The notes: generated by a model not told the origin, from the sequence alone. DNA of 64,000 nt from Sipunculus nudus (GCA_026874595.1 CM049316.1:63531176-63595175); one strand, 5' to 3'. Shown: positions 37,051 through 52,000, numbered from the stretch's first letter. Numbers and translations are program-made.

Positions 37051-40000
37051 CTGGAAGAGTACATAATATGAGATATCAATATTTGTTTTTATAACATATT
37101 TATACTTCTCATAAAATTCAGCACAACTGGTCTGAAGAAATGTTATGATACAAACAAAGATTTTGTATAAGAATAAAGCAAATAATAATATCATTAAAAT
37201 ATAAATCAACAGTCTGCAGGACATGTAAAATAAACAGACACATTATTATCTGTTTTCTCCATAATTTTGGATAATACAAGTTCAATGAAAAAATATTGAT
37301 GAAAGTATCAAGAACAAAATTAAATCTGAGGTTCAATGCAAGACTCAATAAAAGTAGGTAACTTTTGTACATGTTTGTATTTAAGAATAAAATGAAAGTG
37401 TAGATTATCAAAAAATAAGTCTTTTAGTAAATATATAACTAAGCAAACATCTGGCTCCCAAATTTTACAAACAGGACTGTAATAAACACAATATGCTCAA
37501 AAGGATTGGGCAAAAGCACATAAAAAAAAATAAATTTTGCATTTTGGTAATGTTGATGGTGCTGCCACCTACACATTACTCTGAACACTAATTAGAGGAG
37601 TTACAACTGAATGGTTTCATTGTACCCGTATTGGCATTGTCTGATAAGAATAAAGTAATACTTACTAAAAGTGAGCATACATCACTATATAGTACAACAT
37701 CAAGGCAAACATAAGGATGACTGTGGCAATGATGTAGGTTGCTGATCCCACAGGTGTCAACTGGGAAAAAAAACACAAAGTATACCAGTAAATACACTAG
37801 CTATGAATCATTAACAGAGCTTGATTTACATGAATTGTATGGATATCTGTTGAAATTAATTTAATAAAACTAGACCTAACAAAGTTTACAATATTATCAA
37901 GTAAATGACTGGTCTTAATTCTTCATATATAAATAAATTTTGAAATCATTAGAAAACAAAAGATATTCACAAGTGGTATAGGAACTGGTTTTAATTCACT
38001 AATTGAAAGAAACAAATAACCCATGGGTCATGATGAACAGATGACTAGCATAACATATTAGCCTTGGGAATTTTATCAATTGATAGTAAAACTGAGATTA
38101 ACTTCAGATGTGGTCTTGACCTTTGACCAATAATCTTAGAATTCACAATAACCTTAGAATTCTGCAGAGTGGACCTCAAAAATAAAAGTCAAGATCACCA
38201 ATTTTTCAAACTTATCTGAGAACTTGGTTGAACAACTGGTGTGTCAAATTTAATGGAAAAATTTGCAATACTTCCAAAGTTATCACGTTAGCAAGATATC
38301 CTGAAGTTAATGAATTATAATTTTAATTTTGACCGTCTCAAAATAGTAAACAAGTGACCCATGGGTCATGACGCTCAGCTGACTGGGAAGAGATTTGCAA
38401 AAGGAAATTTTATCAACAGAATGGTAGTATATTCCCATTCAACTGAAGCATCAAACAGATTAACCAACAGGCCAAGATTGTGTCTGTATTTATATATCTC
38501 AAAAATAGAGAAAAAATGCGTAAACTTTAAAAACTAGAATACGGGTAGTCAACAAGCGACTACGTGTATCCGCCAAAATCAGAGTGGAATGGGTGAAGTG
38601 AGGCATGGATTGAGTGGCAAAGGGGAAATAAAGTGAGGTGTGTGGCATATTAGCATGGATGTCTGCAGCTTAAATGTGTATGTAGGTTGTGCCACCTACT
38701 ACAAATCCAGAAAGCTGTCCAAGTTGTATACATATGCGAAATTTTAGGCAGAAAAGTCAAACCACTACATGTATATGAGTGATTTTAGCCAACGGCAAAC
38801 AAAAAGACAGAAGCTGTGCAAAATTGGTTGCAGGTGGCCCCTCCAGTTTTGTGTATGATAAAGACCTATGTGAGATCTAAACACATGCACAATTTTGGCC
38901 CAATCGGTCAAATGATTCCTGAGATACGAGCTTGGATGTCTGCAGCATGAACTAGAAAGTAGGTGGCACCACCTGTCATAAAATCAAGAAAGCTGTCCAG
39001 GATGTATAAAACTGCAAAATTTTAGGCAGATATGTCAAACCACTGCTGAGATATGAGTGATATTATCCCACGGCAGACAAACAGACGGACGCTGTGCAAA
39101 AATGGTTGCAGAAAGTGGTACCCGAGATATGAGGGTTTATGTGTGGAAACACAAATGGATGCTAGGCAGAGGGGAAAGGTCAGAGGTCAACGCATATTGG
39201 TTAGGCAAAAGTTCACATGTGATCCGATAACTGGTGTAAGTTTCAGAAAAATCGGTTCAGTAGTCTCAGAGGAGTTCTCCGGAAACGAACTCTGCGGCGG
39301 CGGCAGAACCCCGTCAAAAACATAGTATATACAAAAATACCAGTCTGCAGATACTAATATAAACACTTAATGGTCAATATCCATGCAAAGAATCATGCTG
39401 ATCTCTGCATTAGTTGTTCAGATACTTCAGCTTTTGTATCAAATTTTCCATTATTCTGAGGGATACTTTGGAGTCCTATAGCTTGAAGGATATGGGTAAC
39501 AGAGACCTAATTTCAGGTTTCCACAGGCACTTTTCATGGGCCTCCTTGCATGACAAGAATGAAGATTCTAGGTCCAGTCATTACAATTTGTGCCGCGTTA
39601 AGAGATGACAGCATCCTTAAAGGTCTAAAAAATAGAGAAAAAAATTCGATAAATTGAATAAAATATAGGTGGCACCTCCAGTCTGCAGAAACAGATGAAA
39701 CACTCCATAATCAATATCCATGCAAAGAATCATGCTGATCTCTGCATTAGTTGTTCAGATACTTCAGATTTTGTATTAAATTTTCCATTATTCTGAGCTG
39801 TACTTTGGAGTGCCACAGCTCAAAGGATATGGATAAGAGAGACCTAATTTCATTTTTCCATGGAGCCTTTTCATAGGTCTCTCACTGTGTCAAGAATGAA
39901 GATTCTAGGTCCAGTCTTTATGATTTGTGCCTTGTTAACAGATGTTCACATTTTTAAAGGTCTCAAAAATAGAGAAAACAATTCGTAAAATATCGAAAAA

Positions 40001-43000
40001 TACAGATGGCGCCACCAGTCTGCAGAAACTGATGGAACATCTCATGATCAATATGTATGCCAAAAATCATGACCATCAGTGATGTAGTTAATGAGATATT
40101 GAAGTTTTTGTATGAAATTTTTGACTATTCTGGGGGGTACTTTGGGGCCCCAAAGCTCGAAGGATATGGGTAACAGAGACCTAATTTCTGGTTTCCAAGG
40201 AGAAATTTCATCAACCTCTCAGAATCCTAAGTTACAAGATTCTAGGTCCAGCGGTTATGATTTGTACCTGGTTAACGGACAGACCGATGGACGCCGGACA
40301 AAAAGTGATCGCTATAGCTCAGATGACTTTCAGTCAGCTGAGCTAAAAAAAATGTAAAAATTAGAAAAATACAGGTGACGCCACCAGTCATAAGCAGCTT
40401 ATGAAACTGTGAATGATCAATAGGCTAAGCAAAAATCATGCCAAGACCTTGTACTGAAATTAAATTAATAATCTTGTCATCTTGACTTAGAAGCTAACTT
40501 CTGTTTTAAATCACAAAGAAAGAAAAAACAATGGACCCATGGGTCAGGGTGCTCAGCTGTTATATATGATAAAACATATGATTTGGGAATGAGGCACATG
40601 CTGGTTTTGTGTGGTAATAAATATAAGCTTTATTATGAGATGTTGGTGTTTAGCTTATGTATGATTTTGATAGTATCTTTGGAGACAGGGAAGAGGATTG
40701 ATTTCATTTATTTTATTAACAAATGGAGTGCTATTGTCACACAGATTTTGACTTGGCCATATAACTTATTAGCAGCACATATAATAAAAGAGTTTTAACT
40801 ATTTCTTAAAATTTAATAACAAATATTGTGCCAATATAATTTTTATTTAAAAAAATAATAAGAAAATCATATGATTTTTTAAAATAAAATATAACTGGAA
40901 TGATTATTAAAATAATATTATAGAATATATTCATGAATGCCCATGAAAACATTTTGAAAGTATCTGCACTGGTATTCAAATACTTTCATTTTTACCTGAA
41001 TTCCCATTCTTATGCAATAAAATTTTTTAATGCAGTACATATTCATATTCGTATTCAAATACATTTGCAAAGCATTTGCCCCATGTCTAGTAGTTTTAGC
41101 CAAACAATGATGTTGAGAATCCAGAATATACAAAATTCACAAATTTAAATAATGATCATAAGTAGCTGGTTTTATGGCTTTTAAAATAAATGTAATATAT
41201 TCACTTTGGACTACTTTCACATCAATCTACACACTAGACACAGTAGGAATCTAGATTAATATTATCAACTGCATCTTTGTCTATCATTATTTTCCTTCAT
41301 ATGATCCCTAATGATTAGTAATGAATAATATGATTTATATTTTTATCATTAAAATTTAACTGAAAAATACCATAGGTGACTGCATGGTGTTATTTGGAAT
41401 AACATTGACACTGACATTCTATCCATCCATACAAGATTCTTACATCATCAGTAACTGCAAGTTAATTTTCTGTTACTCATCAACTAACAAATTCCTTTTC
41501 TAATACTTTTACTTTAATTTGTTATTAAAAACCAATAAAAATTATTAATTTATTGTTTATTGTTATGTTGTTTTCAAAACAACTACTAGATGAGTTGGGT
41601 TGGACACCTGGATCAACTGTGGCTGGGCATTAGCTGCTTGGCTGCCCCCAGTGTAAGCCTCGCCTCAAGCGTGCATAATCTGATGAAAGGTCAACAAGGT
41701 CAACATACAGGTGACTCAAGAGGGGCTGGATTGACCCTGGGTCTGACATGGTCTCATAAAAACATTATTAAAAGCTACAATATTTGGCCAATTTCTTTCA
41801 GCTTTCTAAACAACAAAGATGAAATCCTTATGTGTGCATGATATAAAAAAATTATATCAACAGTGCTCTCAGGAAACAAACGTGCCATGGTCAAAGTTGG
41901 GCAAAATTTAAGGTACTAATTTTATATTTATACTAATAACTAATAAAATTTGAAAAATTCAGAACTAATTTTTGGTGTTCAATTGAATCTTGATTAAATA
42001 ATGTTACATCTTTGAAAAAAAAATCTCTAGCTTCAGCAAATCCTCTTGTTAAGGGAGTAAATATATTTCTTGATTTTTTAACAAGTGCATTATGTTTGGC
42101 CCATAAATTAAAACAATTACGCAATACTGACATTATTTCTGGTATGTGCATAGGGAATGTATAGAATAATATGTATATTATATATGATCAAAGTCAGATC
42201 AGTGGTTTTGATATTAGGCAATCTTACAGTGTAATAATGGGTTTTTAATGGAAAAATGAAGTTTTTCATTAATATCTCGAAGGAATTAAGTCCCAGTGAT
42301 CAAATTCTTGGCATGGTAGGGGATTTTGAAGACATCTAACTGTATGCCAAATTTACGGAACTGAGAGCTGAAGCTGGGAGCTGCTCTAGCAAACTGCATA
42401 ACACTAGCTTGATGTAAACAATATGTGACATGGTGCTTAAAAACTTGAATAAAATCTACAGTTTTTGATCAAATGGTTTCAAATTTTTGGTGTTAACAGT
42501 TGAAATGGTAACAAAAACATGCTTCGAAAATTAAATCCTCAGCAGTTACAGGGAAAAAACGTGTAATTTTTGGTATACAATTAAATTTTGATTAATTAAA
42601 GTTGTATTACTGAAAAAAAGTCCCTATCTTTAACATTTTTGGTCTTAAGTGACCAAATATCTTTCCTGATTTTTTTACAATGTCCATTATGTTTGGGCCC
42701 ATAACTTTTTTAAATTAAATAATACTGACTCAATTTCTAGCATGTACATAGGAACTATATAGAGAAATATTTATGGTAAATATGAAGAAAACCAGATGAG
42801 TGGTTTTGATATTAGTCAGTCCTGAAGTGTGAAAATAGATTTTTAATAAAAAAACTGAGGTTTTTCCTTAATATCTTGAAGGAACGAAGTCCTATTGACC
42901 CAATTTTCGGCATGGTAGGAGATTTTGGGGACATCTAACTGTATGCTGAATTTCAGATTTGTAGGTCCAATGGTGTCGAAACGTGGCAGTCTTATGGACG

Positions 43001-46000
43001 GATATCCGGACAGACGGACGGACGACGGACAATGGACCACGACTATAGCTCAGATGACTTATAGTCAGCTGAGCTAATGACTTAAAAGTGTTGACTTTTT
43101 GTTAAATGGAGATGAAGTGCCTATGATAACCAGGAATAAACTTTATAACCTTGCACAAGAGTACATCATACAGGCAAAGTGTTTTAAAAAAATTTTAAAT
43201 CCTTTAAACATCCTGAAAAAACAAATAAAATACCATATTCCATTATCCAGGTATTATCATTGTTTCTTCTCATTAAATATTTACTTGTATTTTCATATCA
43301 TGTTAAATGTAATATTGTTTGTAGGTATGATTTGTGTTTGAATAGTTTAAGTGTATGTCTGTGTATTTTATTGTGTTGCATATGTAGGTATTTACAGATG
43401 GTGTGTATAAGTGCATGGATTAATTGAAGGTATATGTATGATATTATGATATTTACATTTTCATGATTGTTTTTAATTGTTAAATATAAACTTTATTTAT
43501 TTTACATGGATTGTACAACTAGTTATAATAACTAATACGAGGCACTCTCCATGGCTCGTATGTTGGCACTCAGTAGTCAGTAAGGGGGAGGAAACCGGAG
43601 AACGAGGAGAAAACCACCAGCCTTGGACGGGCCACTACAACCCACTCTCATAACCACTAAGCTTTCAAAGCCCCTAAAGATGTTTTTAATTGTTGAATTG
43701 GACATGCAAGTATCATACAACCAATCATACTAAATATTTGTGCATACTGCATGTTCTTTTACAATATTGTCCTTTTTTAATATTCATACGTTGTTCTTTT
43801 TTAATATTCATATGTTGTTGTATGGACAGAACATTCATATTAGCCAACAGGCAATCTTGTAATCCTGTTTAAATAAATATTTTTAAACTAATGCACCTTA
43901 TCTATGCTTTGAAGATTAAGGTAATATAATTGAAAATCTGCTAGTGCCACAGAACTGTCTGGTGTTTTCAATCAAATTAAAATTTACAAAAAAATACAGA
44001 ACTTAAAATTAACCAAAATCCTGGTACTTACCTCACTGACAGGAAGTTCCCAGTAGTTGTCACATGACAGATATGAACATAAGGCATTCTCTAGTTTTAC
44101 TAAATAAAAAAGAAGAAATAAAAGTTCATGAGCATTATTAGCTGAATTACAACAGAGAAGATATTGTATGGTCATTAGGGCTGTTTTAACTGAATTTTTC
44201 CCCTGTATGTGGCACATTTAAATAAGTTTATTCTAAAAATAAAAATACACGTATTTCCAAAGGATAAATAAAATGTATTTCCACATGATTACTCAATCAG
44301 ATGGCTTACAACTTCTTTCTTACTAGTAATGTTTCACTTTGGATGTTTTGCATGGCACTGAAAGGGTCAGACTAATAAACGAAAATGACTGAAAAGCACC
44401 AAAAAGGATCAAAAGCATGATTGAACACATGATATCAATGGAAGATTTTCATTATGTGTCACAATTACATTCTGCACAAATAAAATTAAGCTGTACCTGT
44501 AAGTGTTGTTTTGTCTGCTCTATTTGGCAGGTCAGGTACACAGACTCTGATCAGGCCCTGCAATGAAACAGAAACATGCCCTTTCTCAATGGTCAATTTC
44601 TGCAGTTTTTCCATTGAAATTCTACCTGAAATTGTTTCACAGTCAATATTATATAGCATTAACTAGAGGTTAACATTCCTAGACACTGCTTGTGAATAAA
44701 CAGAGCTTGTTATGGCAAGATCATCAATAGCTGCCTTCAGTGACAAAATCTCTCATAACCTTAGCCGTGACAAACACGACTCAGTTAGGACCCCCTACTG
44801 AGTCGTGACACAAGCCCAATTGAGAACCGCCCTGCAAGTCCAGGCCACGCTTTATATCCGTATCTCCGCATACAGACAGCAGGCAGACCCCAGGCAGAAA
44901 TCTCCCATACATGCAGAACAATATACGAATATATTGGGTTATAACTGAATATTTCACACACATGGTAGGTGTCATTGGAGAGATAAGAAACTTATGAAAA
45001 GGTCTAGTGGGTTTATTTGAAGTGACACGATACTTGTAAGCAATGAGGCGTTGTCAAAAATGACGAAAATATTTGCATCATCATGGGGCCTTATAATGCG
45101 ATCCTCAGAGTTAGATGTCCAGGCACTCTGGCAAGCCAGTGATCTGGCAATAATGTCAGAGGGTCGATCTGGCGCTATCATAACCTGTGATGGGTTGACT
45201 GTTTCATTGCCTCCCAATATTTTGAGCTAAGTGATGTTTGTAAACTATATGAACATATCTTTTTGGAAAAGGGAGCTGTGTTATTAGTTCTGTGAAGATT
45301 ATTGTAAAAATTACTATTGAAGCTTGTGCTGCATTGTAGAACATAACAGCAATATATTGGCAACAGGAAGTGCTTTTTACCACAGTTATAGTCTTTTGGT
45401 CCAAGAAGATACGAGCCATACTGCTCCCAGCCACCATGAAATTAGCAGTGAGAATATATTTAAAGTGACATGTCATTGTGTACTATATATCTGCATTATT
45501 AAGGGATTATGAAATTTTCTCCCTTTTACAGATAAATATCATTTGGAGCTTATAATCTCACCCAAGTTCATATGTAGGGTGGTGACTAAAATGTACTTTC
45601 AGATTTATCTAACATTTAAGTCACCCCTGGTGGCTAGGTCACCAATGGCCAACATCTAACCTTCAAGCCTTACACTCCTTATGCAGTGGTCTCATTACAT
45701 TTGTTCTGCTTATTAATCTCATTCAACCACTGCCTGCATGGGGATTATTGCTGTAGACCACCACCACTGCCCAGGAGAGCCATATATACTGGTGACATGT
45801 CAAGCAAAATTATAATCTAGGCAATAACTTGGCTAACACCAGTGACCTGCTCTAACTAAATGAAACATTTTTGGCCCTATATTTTGCATATTGATGTATA
45901 ATAGTGTAGTTTGACCTGTGCTCGTCCTCTTTTTGACTCAAATTGAAATAACCATCAGAATACGGTGGCAGTTCTATAGAAGTCCTATCTGAAGTTTAGA

Positions 46001-49000
46001 CTGCTTAATGAACAATACATCCTGTTTCATAAATAACAAAAAGACTGGCATGTAAAGTCTTTATTGTTGCAAGCTAATAATTTGTCAGACAATGCCAGAC
46101 CAATTGTCATTCTCCTACTAGAACAGGTAATTTGTTTGACCTGTCCAGTGATATTCTTCATGGCAATAATCTTAGGCCCTTGTATAAAAAAGATTGGATT
46201 TTAGACCATTTGGAAACAAATTTTCCGGCTTAAACCTGATACTTAATTGTAGTAACAGTGAATCACGGTCTGTAAATTTTTTCTATGAAATATACCCGGA
46301 TTATCACATTATGATTTTTTATGAATTCCATTCCATTATCCTTGTCCACCTGTTTTCCCACAGTAACTTTGTTAAATGCATAAAAGCTTACACCCTTTGC
46401 ACCAGCAACAAAACAGAAATTGTGGGAATAACTAGTGCTTGGCAGCAAAAATATAAGATCCTCTCTTTAAAGAGGCCTATTTACTGATAAAGCAAGCTGA
46501 ATTAACATGAAAAAAAGTTTTTTTTTGGGCAAGGTCCCAACTGCAAGTGTGCCTTTGTCCACCCAGCAGTGGAAAAAGGGTACCAGTTAATACTGGGAAG
46601 GTAACCTGTGATGGACTAGCATCACATCCATTAGGAGCATCTCTCCTAAGTCACTTCACACTACAGAAACCGGGAAAGCTCCGGCCTGATGAGCCTGTAG
46701 GCTCAGGTGTAAAAGTCCAACAGACTTTTAACTTATCATAAGTGAAAAATTCCCACACAGTGCCAGGCAACAGCACTGAATGGTAAAGATGATACAGGAC
46801 TGTAAGCCATAACTAAATATTTCTATTTGAAAACCCTTGATTTACCTGACATGTTTTTTCACCATATTACTTTGGTTTGCTTCATATTTGCGCATATAAA
46901 TTTTCTCCATCATTACTTTTTCAGTGTTCGCAAAGGTTCGATTTTTGTGATCTCACCACACAGTGAAATTCACAGGATATATTCATTTTTATATCAATTA
47001 TCTAACATTCATGGAAAATCTTAAGAGAATCAATGGAATTGTCGAAAGAGTGTAAATATTTGTTCATTAGCAAATCATATAAGTCTTTAATTCATGGATG
47101 ACTTAACATATCAGTTCATATATAACAATATAATCATTTTTTTTAACTTTGGGCTTTTAATGCTACAGGCATGGATAATGCACATGACATTCCAGCCATA
47201 GTGAGGCTACAATATACAAATGACTGTTCAATGATGTAGATATGCTGTTTTATTCATAATGATGGTTTTATCTTTGCGATAATATCCCTTTCACAAATAT
47301 CACAAATTTATCTGAAACTCTCACAAATTAAACGGCAACCACAGTATCAATCAGGGTGTTAACCACTTTACCAAGGCTCTTTGATCCAAACTACTGTCAT
47401 GGATTTCCTTTTTAATTTGCTTACCTTGCATGTGTTTTGAGCTCGCTTGAGGTCACTGTCCTGACACATGGCCATATCCCAGTACTTGGGCTGGTTTTTC
47501 CCGAGAATGACATCACAACGGAAAACATCACAGTAATCTGCCAGGCACACAACATTTGGTCCCTGAAGCCAAGGGTTAAAATGTTGACACAATTGTATGT
47601 AGTTAGATCCTATTTTTTTTTATTATATCATTTTTTCTTAATTTTATACAATTGCAATACAACTTACTTCCCAACTCCACAGGTGCAACAACTCGATCGG
47701 GGTGGAATGGTGGGAGTTACAACACCTATGCATATTCATAGACAGCAACTTCAGGATAACTCCTTGAATTGCTGTTTCAACTAAAATGTTGTACATTGTA
47801 CTGGAAACAGCTTTACAGTTTAGAAAAATACAGTTCCAACAACTACAATGATTGCATTACACTTGATGAAAATTGCTGTAAGGGTGTATGTGTTGGGGTG
47901 GTGGGGGAGGATGGGTGAAATCAGAATTATAGATGAGTGGTTTGATATTATGCAGTACTGAAGAGTAACAATAGGATTTTAATGGAAATTGAGGTTTTTC
48001 CTTAATCTTTTCAAAGTTGCAATCAGGGTTGGTGCCAGGTACTTGTACCTGTACCTGTACCCAGGTATACATTTCAGAGTATCTGTACCTGTACCTGTAG
48101 GTCATGAGTAAGAAGTACCTTGTACCTGTACCCAGGTATACATTTCAGAGTATCTGTACCTGTACCTGCCGGTCATGAGTAAGAAGTACCTTGTACCTGT
48201 ACCCCGGTATACATTTCAGAGTATCTGTACCTGTACCTGTAGGTCATGAGTAAGAAGTACCTTGTACCTGTACCCAGGTATACATTTCAGAGTATCTGTA
48301 CCTGTACCTGTACCTGCCGGTCATGAGTAAGAAGTACCTTGTACCTGTATCTGTACCTGGAACTAAAGTACCTGTACCTGGTAAAGGGTACTATAGGTAC
48401 ATTTTCATATTTTCAGTTTTTTTCAGTTTTTTTTTTCTTTTAGTATTAAATTTGGTTACCTGTAGTGTAAATAATCAGCAAGCCATCAGTGTGATAAACT
48501 GCTCATTGAATTGAATTGTTTGTGAATGTGCGGAGTCACACTGTACTTGGTGCCCTTAATTCACTTTCAGTACACTTGAATATCATGTTTGTAAATGGAT
48601 GGTGTTATGCCGCACTTGGTGCACTTAATGAACTTTTGGTACACAAATATCATGTTTGTGAAGTATGGTGTCATACTGTACTTGGTATACTAAATGGACT
48701 TTCAGTAGACTTTAATATCATGTTTGTGAATGTATGATGGCATACTCTACTTGGTGCACTTAATGGATTTTTAATACACTTGCATATCATGTGTTTGAAT
48801 GTATAGTGCCATACAGATCATAAGTTCTTATAAAATATACTTTAGCAAATGACTTCAATATTGTTTGATAGAAAAAAGGCATGTTTATGCAAATAAACAT
48901 GAATTTATGCCGCTATTATTATCCGTATAATGTCTTTGAAGTGATCCTAAAATAAATGTACCTGTATCTGTACCTAGGTACTCTGTGAAAATCAAGTACA

Positions 49001-52000
49001 TGTACCTGTACCTGGCCAATTCACAAGTACCTGTACCTGGGTACTTTCACTTGTACCTGGCCACAACCCTGGTTGCAATGACCCTGTTTTGGGTTTGGTA
49101 GGAGAATTAATGGAAGTCTTACAGTATGTTGAATTTTGGATCTGCATATTTAATGGTTTAAAACTTGCCAGTTTAATGACGGACAGGTGGAGTATGATGG
49201 ACAATGGATCATAACAATAGCTCAGATGACTTATAGTAAACAAGTGACCCATGGTTCATGACGCTCAGCTGCCAAGCAATACCTGCGACATCATGGGCTG
49301 AGATTCACAACTTACAGTCAAATTTTGATGAACCAATTTGCCAATTTGTTGAAATTTTCTACGACAACAGAAATATATATCACCTATGTCTGGTTAAAAC
49401 ACAGTGAATTGATGGTCTGTGGAAAATGTATGATTGTTAAGGTATCCAGAACTATTCCAATAGCTTACTTTCAGTCAAATTTTGAAGAACCAATTTGCCA
49501 ATTTGTTGAAATTTTCTACGACAACAGAAATATATATCACCTATGTCTGGTTAAAACACAGTGAATTGATGGTCTGAGGAAAATGTATGATTGTTAAGGT
49601 ATCCAGAACTATTCCTATAGCTTACTTGATACCTGTCAGTCTCAAAAGGAACACCACAAAGGGCAAATATAAGATCAAAATATATAGCAAAAAATAAAGG
49701 AAATCCATGCAAGAATTATTGAGAAACAGGTGCTTCTGTATGAATTTTTATTCAATACAAGCCAACTGTACTGCACTTTCATATATGATGATGATATTTA
49801 TTAAGAAATATTTGACCCAATCCTTTGCAAGATTACATTAATATACGTCCGACTGCCTTCACTTTAACAGTTCTTGAGATAATATGATCAAAAGGAATTT
49901 AAAGATGGTTACCTGGTGGCCATTTTGGACTTCTGACAGGTCTGAAATCAGACAACAACCATTCTCTAAATCGGACCAAAAATTGAAGGAAAATTGCTGA
50001 AACTGCACTGAAAAAAGGATTTCTAAGGTGGCTAACTGGCAGACATAATGGATTTCTGACAAGTCTGACATTTGATATCACACATCCTCCAATATGAGAC
50101 CAAACTTGGGGCAAATTCTCCAAATGATGTTACAGTAATGAATGTCCAAAACAATTGAAAAGGCATGTTCAGGCGCTCATATCAGATTTACAGATATGCA
50201 AATGTAAAAGTGTAGTTCCAATATTTTTTATAGTCACTCTGCTTTTCAATGGGGTCAGCAGGGTTGGTAAACTGCAAAACCTGAAAGAAAAGAAATGCAG
50301 AAAGCATGACTAAGAGTCTTATAATAAAATAAAGCCATCCTAAATCAAGTACACATCCACATATTATGAGAACAAACACTTGCTTTTATATGTGGTGATT
50401 TATATAAAAATATTCAGCTATCTAGGAAACTAAGTTTATTGCTATGATTCCATAAAATAAACTGCAAAATGTTCCCATCATCTTATAAATCAGTAGCTAA
50501 ACCTAAATACTATACTCTCATAGTGTTAATTCCTGGCTGAAGTATTCCAACAACAGTGTTTTGTTATGCAGTAACAAGGTACTTATCACTCAGCCTTATC
50601 ACTTAATAGCCTGATACAAAAGGGAGTCATATGTCACCTTGTCACTCACAATTACAGCCACACGGTGAGATGTACCAGCTGGACTGCAAGCTTATATATA
50701 CAAGAAAAATAGAGATGGTCTACAAAATAAGTTGACCTGACCCATGACCTTGGCCTTTTGCCCACATATCAACTGGTTTATTTCTAAATGATGGGTAACT
50801 ACTAACCAATTACATCTGGCCGGGTGTAATTACTTGGCAACCAATGAGTGAATAACTTAGACCTGCAACCTTTACCTTCCTGACCGGCTGACCTCAAAAT
50901 CAATTAGTTATTTCTTCATGCAAAAAGACCCATAAATATGAAGTTTGAATCACATTGAGTGATGCATAGATGTGGAATATGTGAAAGACTGAAGGTCTGG
51001 GTTGAACAGTTTCACTTGAAATATGTTCACAAGCATTTAGAACAATATTGTGACCTTGACCTTTGACCTCAACTTCAATAGGCTTCTTCCCCTATTGGTA
51101 GGTAAGCCATATATGACAGATGGAAAGTATAGATTGAAAAGTTTGCCTGAAAATGGATCCACGCAAGAAGAGGGTGCTGTGAACTTGACCTTTGACCTTA
51201 AAATCAACAGGTCTTTTCCCCTGTTGGCAGAGAAGCAATAACAGTGCTGAAAGGTTCGGAATGAAAGGTCTAGCATGAAATGTGTCCACAACCTTTTCAA
51301 AGAAGTGGATCCTGTGACCCTGACCTTTGGCCTTGTGACCTCAACATCTATAGGATTCTTCTCCCACTTAGTAGGTGAGCTATATGTGAAAGATCAAAGA
51401 ATTGGGATGAAAGGTTTGGCTTAAAATGCATCCACAGGCTTTTCAAAGAAGTTGGTTCTGTGACCTTGACCTTTGACCTTGTGACCTCAAAATAATTATG
51501 GTTCTTCCCCTGTTGGTAGGTGAGCTGTATGTGAAAGATGGAAGGTTTGGGATGAAAATTTTGGCTAAAAGAATTATTTCTGGGGGGTGCAAACACCCAT
51601 CGAGAATATGGGTCGCAGTGACCTAATTTCAGGTTTGCAAGGAGATCTTTTTAGAACCTCTAAGACTGCATAGGGTTCATGGCCCTAGCCCCTACGGTTA
51701 TGATTTGTGCCCTGCTAACGGATGGCCGGACAGACAGACGGAAGGACGACGGACAAAGACCCATCGCTATAGCCCAGCATGACTGAAAGTCAGCTGAGCT
51801 AAAAAATGTGCCATGGTCAAAGGTCGGCCAATTTAAGGTATTAATTTTACAATTATGCTTATAACTTAAAAAATTTACAAAATTCTTATCTGATTTCTGG
51901 TACACAATTAAATCTTGATTAGATAAAGATATATGTTTAGATAAAAAGTCTCTAACTTTAACAATTATCTTGTCAGGTGAGTAAACATATTTCTTGATTT

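Larger units (their letters stand above)
48024..49071. mobile_element. hAT-like non-autonomous element with 8-bp target duplication
   Basis: Termini CAGGGTTGGTGCCAGGTAC and GTACCTGGCCACAACCCTG are inverted. GTTGCAAT lies immediately outside both ends (48016-48023 and 49072-49079). 8-bp duplications and CAGGG ends are typical of the hAT superfamily. The interior has four exact 71-bp units (landmark at 48065, 48136, 48207, 48278) rich in GTACCT, and about 4.3 units of 67-69 bp at 48512-48805. No transposase ORF. Confidence 0.9.
47885..49232 (+). repeat. fragment of element A interrupted by a hAT-like insertion
   Basis: 47920-48023 (GATGAGTGGTTTGATATTAT, TGAGGTTTTTCCTTAAT) continues after the insertion at 49072-49232 (GGTTTGGTAGGAGA, GGACAATGGATCATAAC, then a truncated TAGCTCAGATGACTTATAG). 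It follows the order seen in A2/A3 right halves. Confidence 0.75.

Noticed and set aside
47368-47592. Reading the whole 74-codon minus frame as a protein
   Set aside because: Only 47425-47562 is exon; both ends lie beyond clear splice signals.
48516-48737. 73-codon frame with a 23-residue repeat
   Set aside because: The periodicity comes from a 67-69-bp DNA tandem repeat inside a transposon; the last unit drifts out of frame.
49300-49625. CRISPR-like array
   Set aside because: Two long direct units without spacers in a eukaryotic intron; it is a simple tandem duplication.
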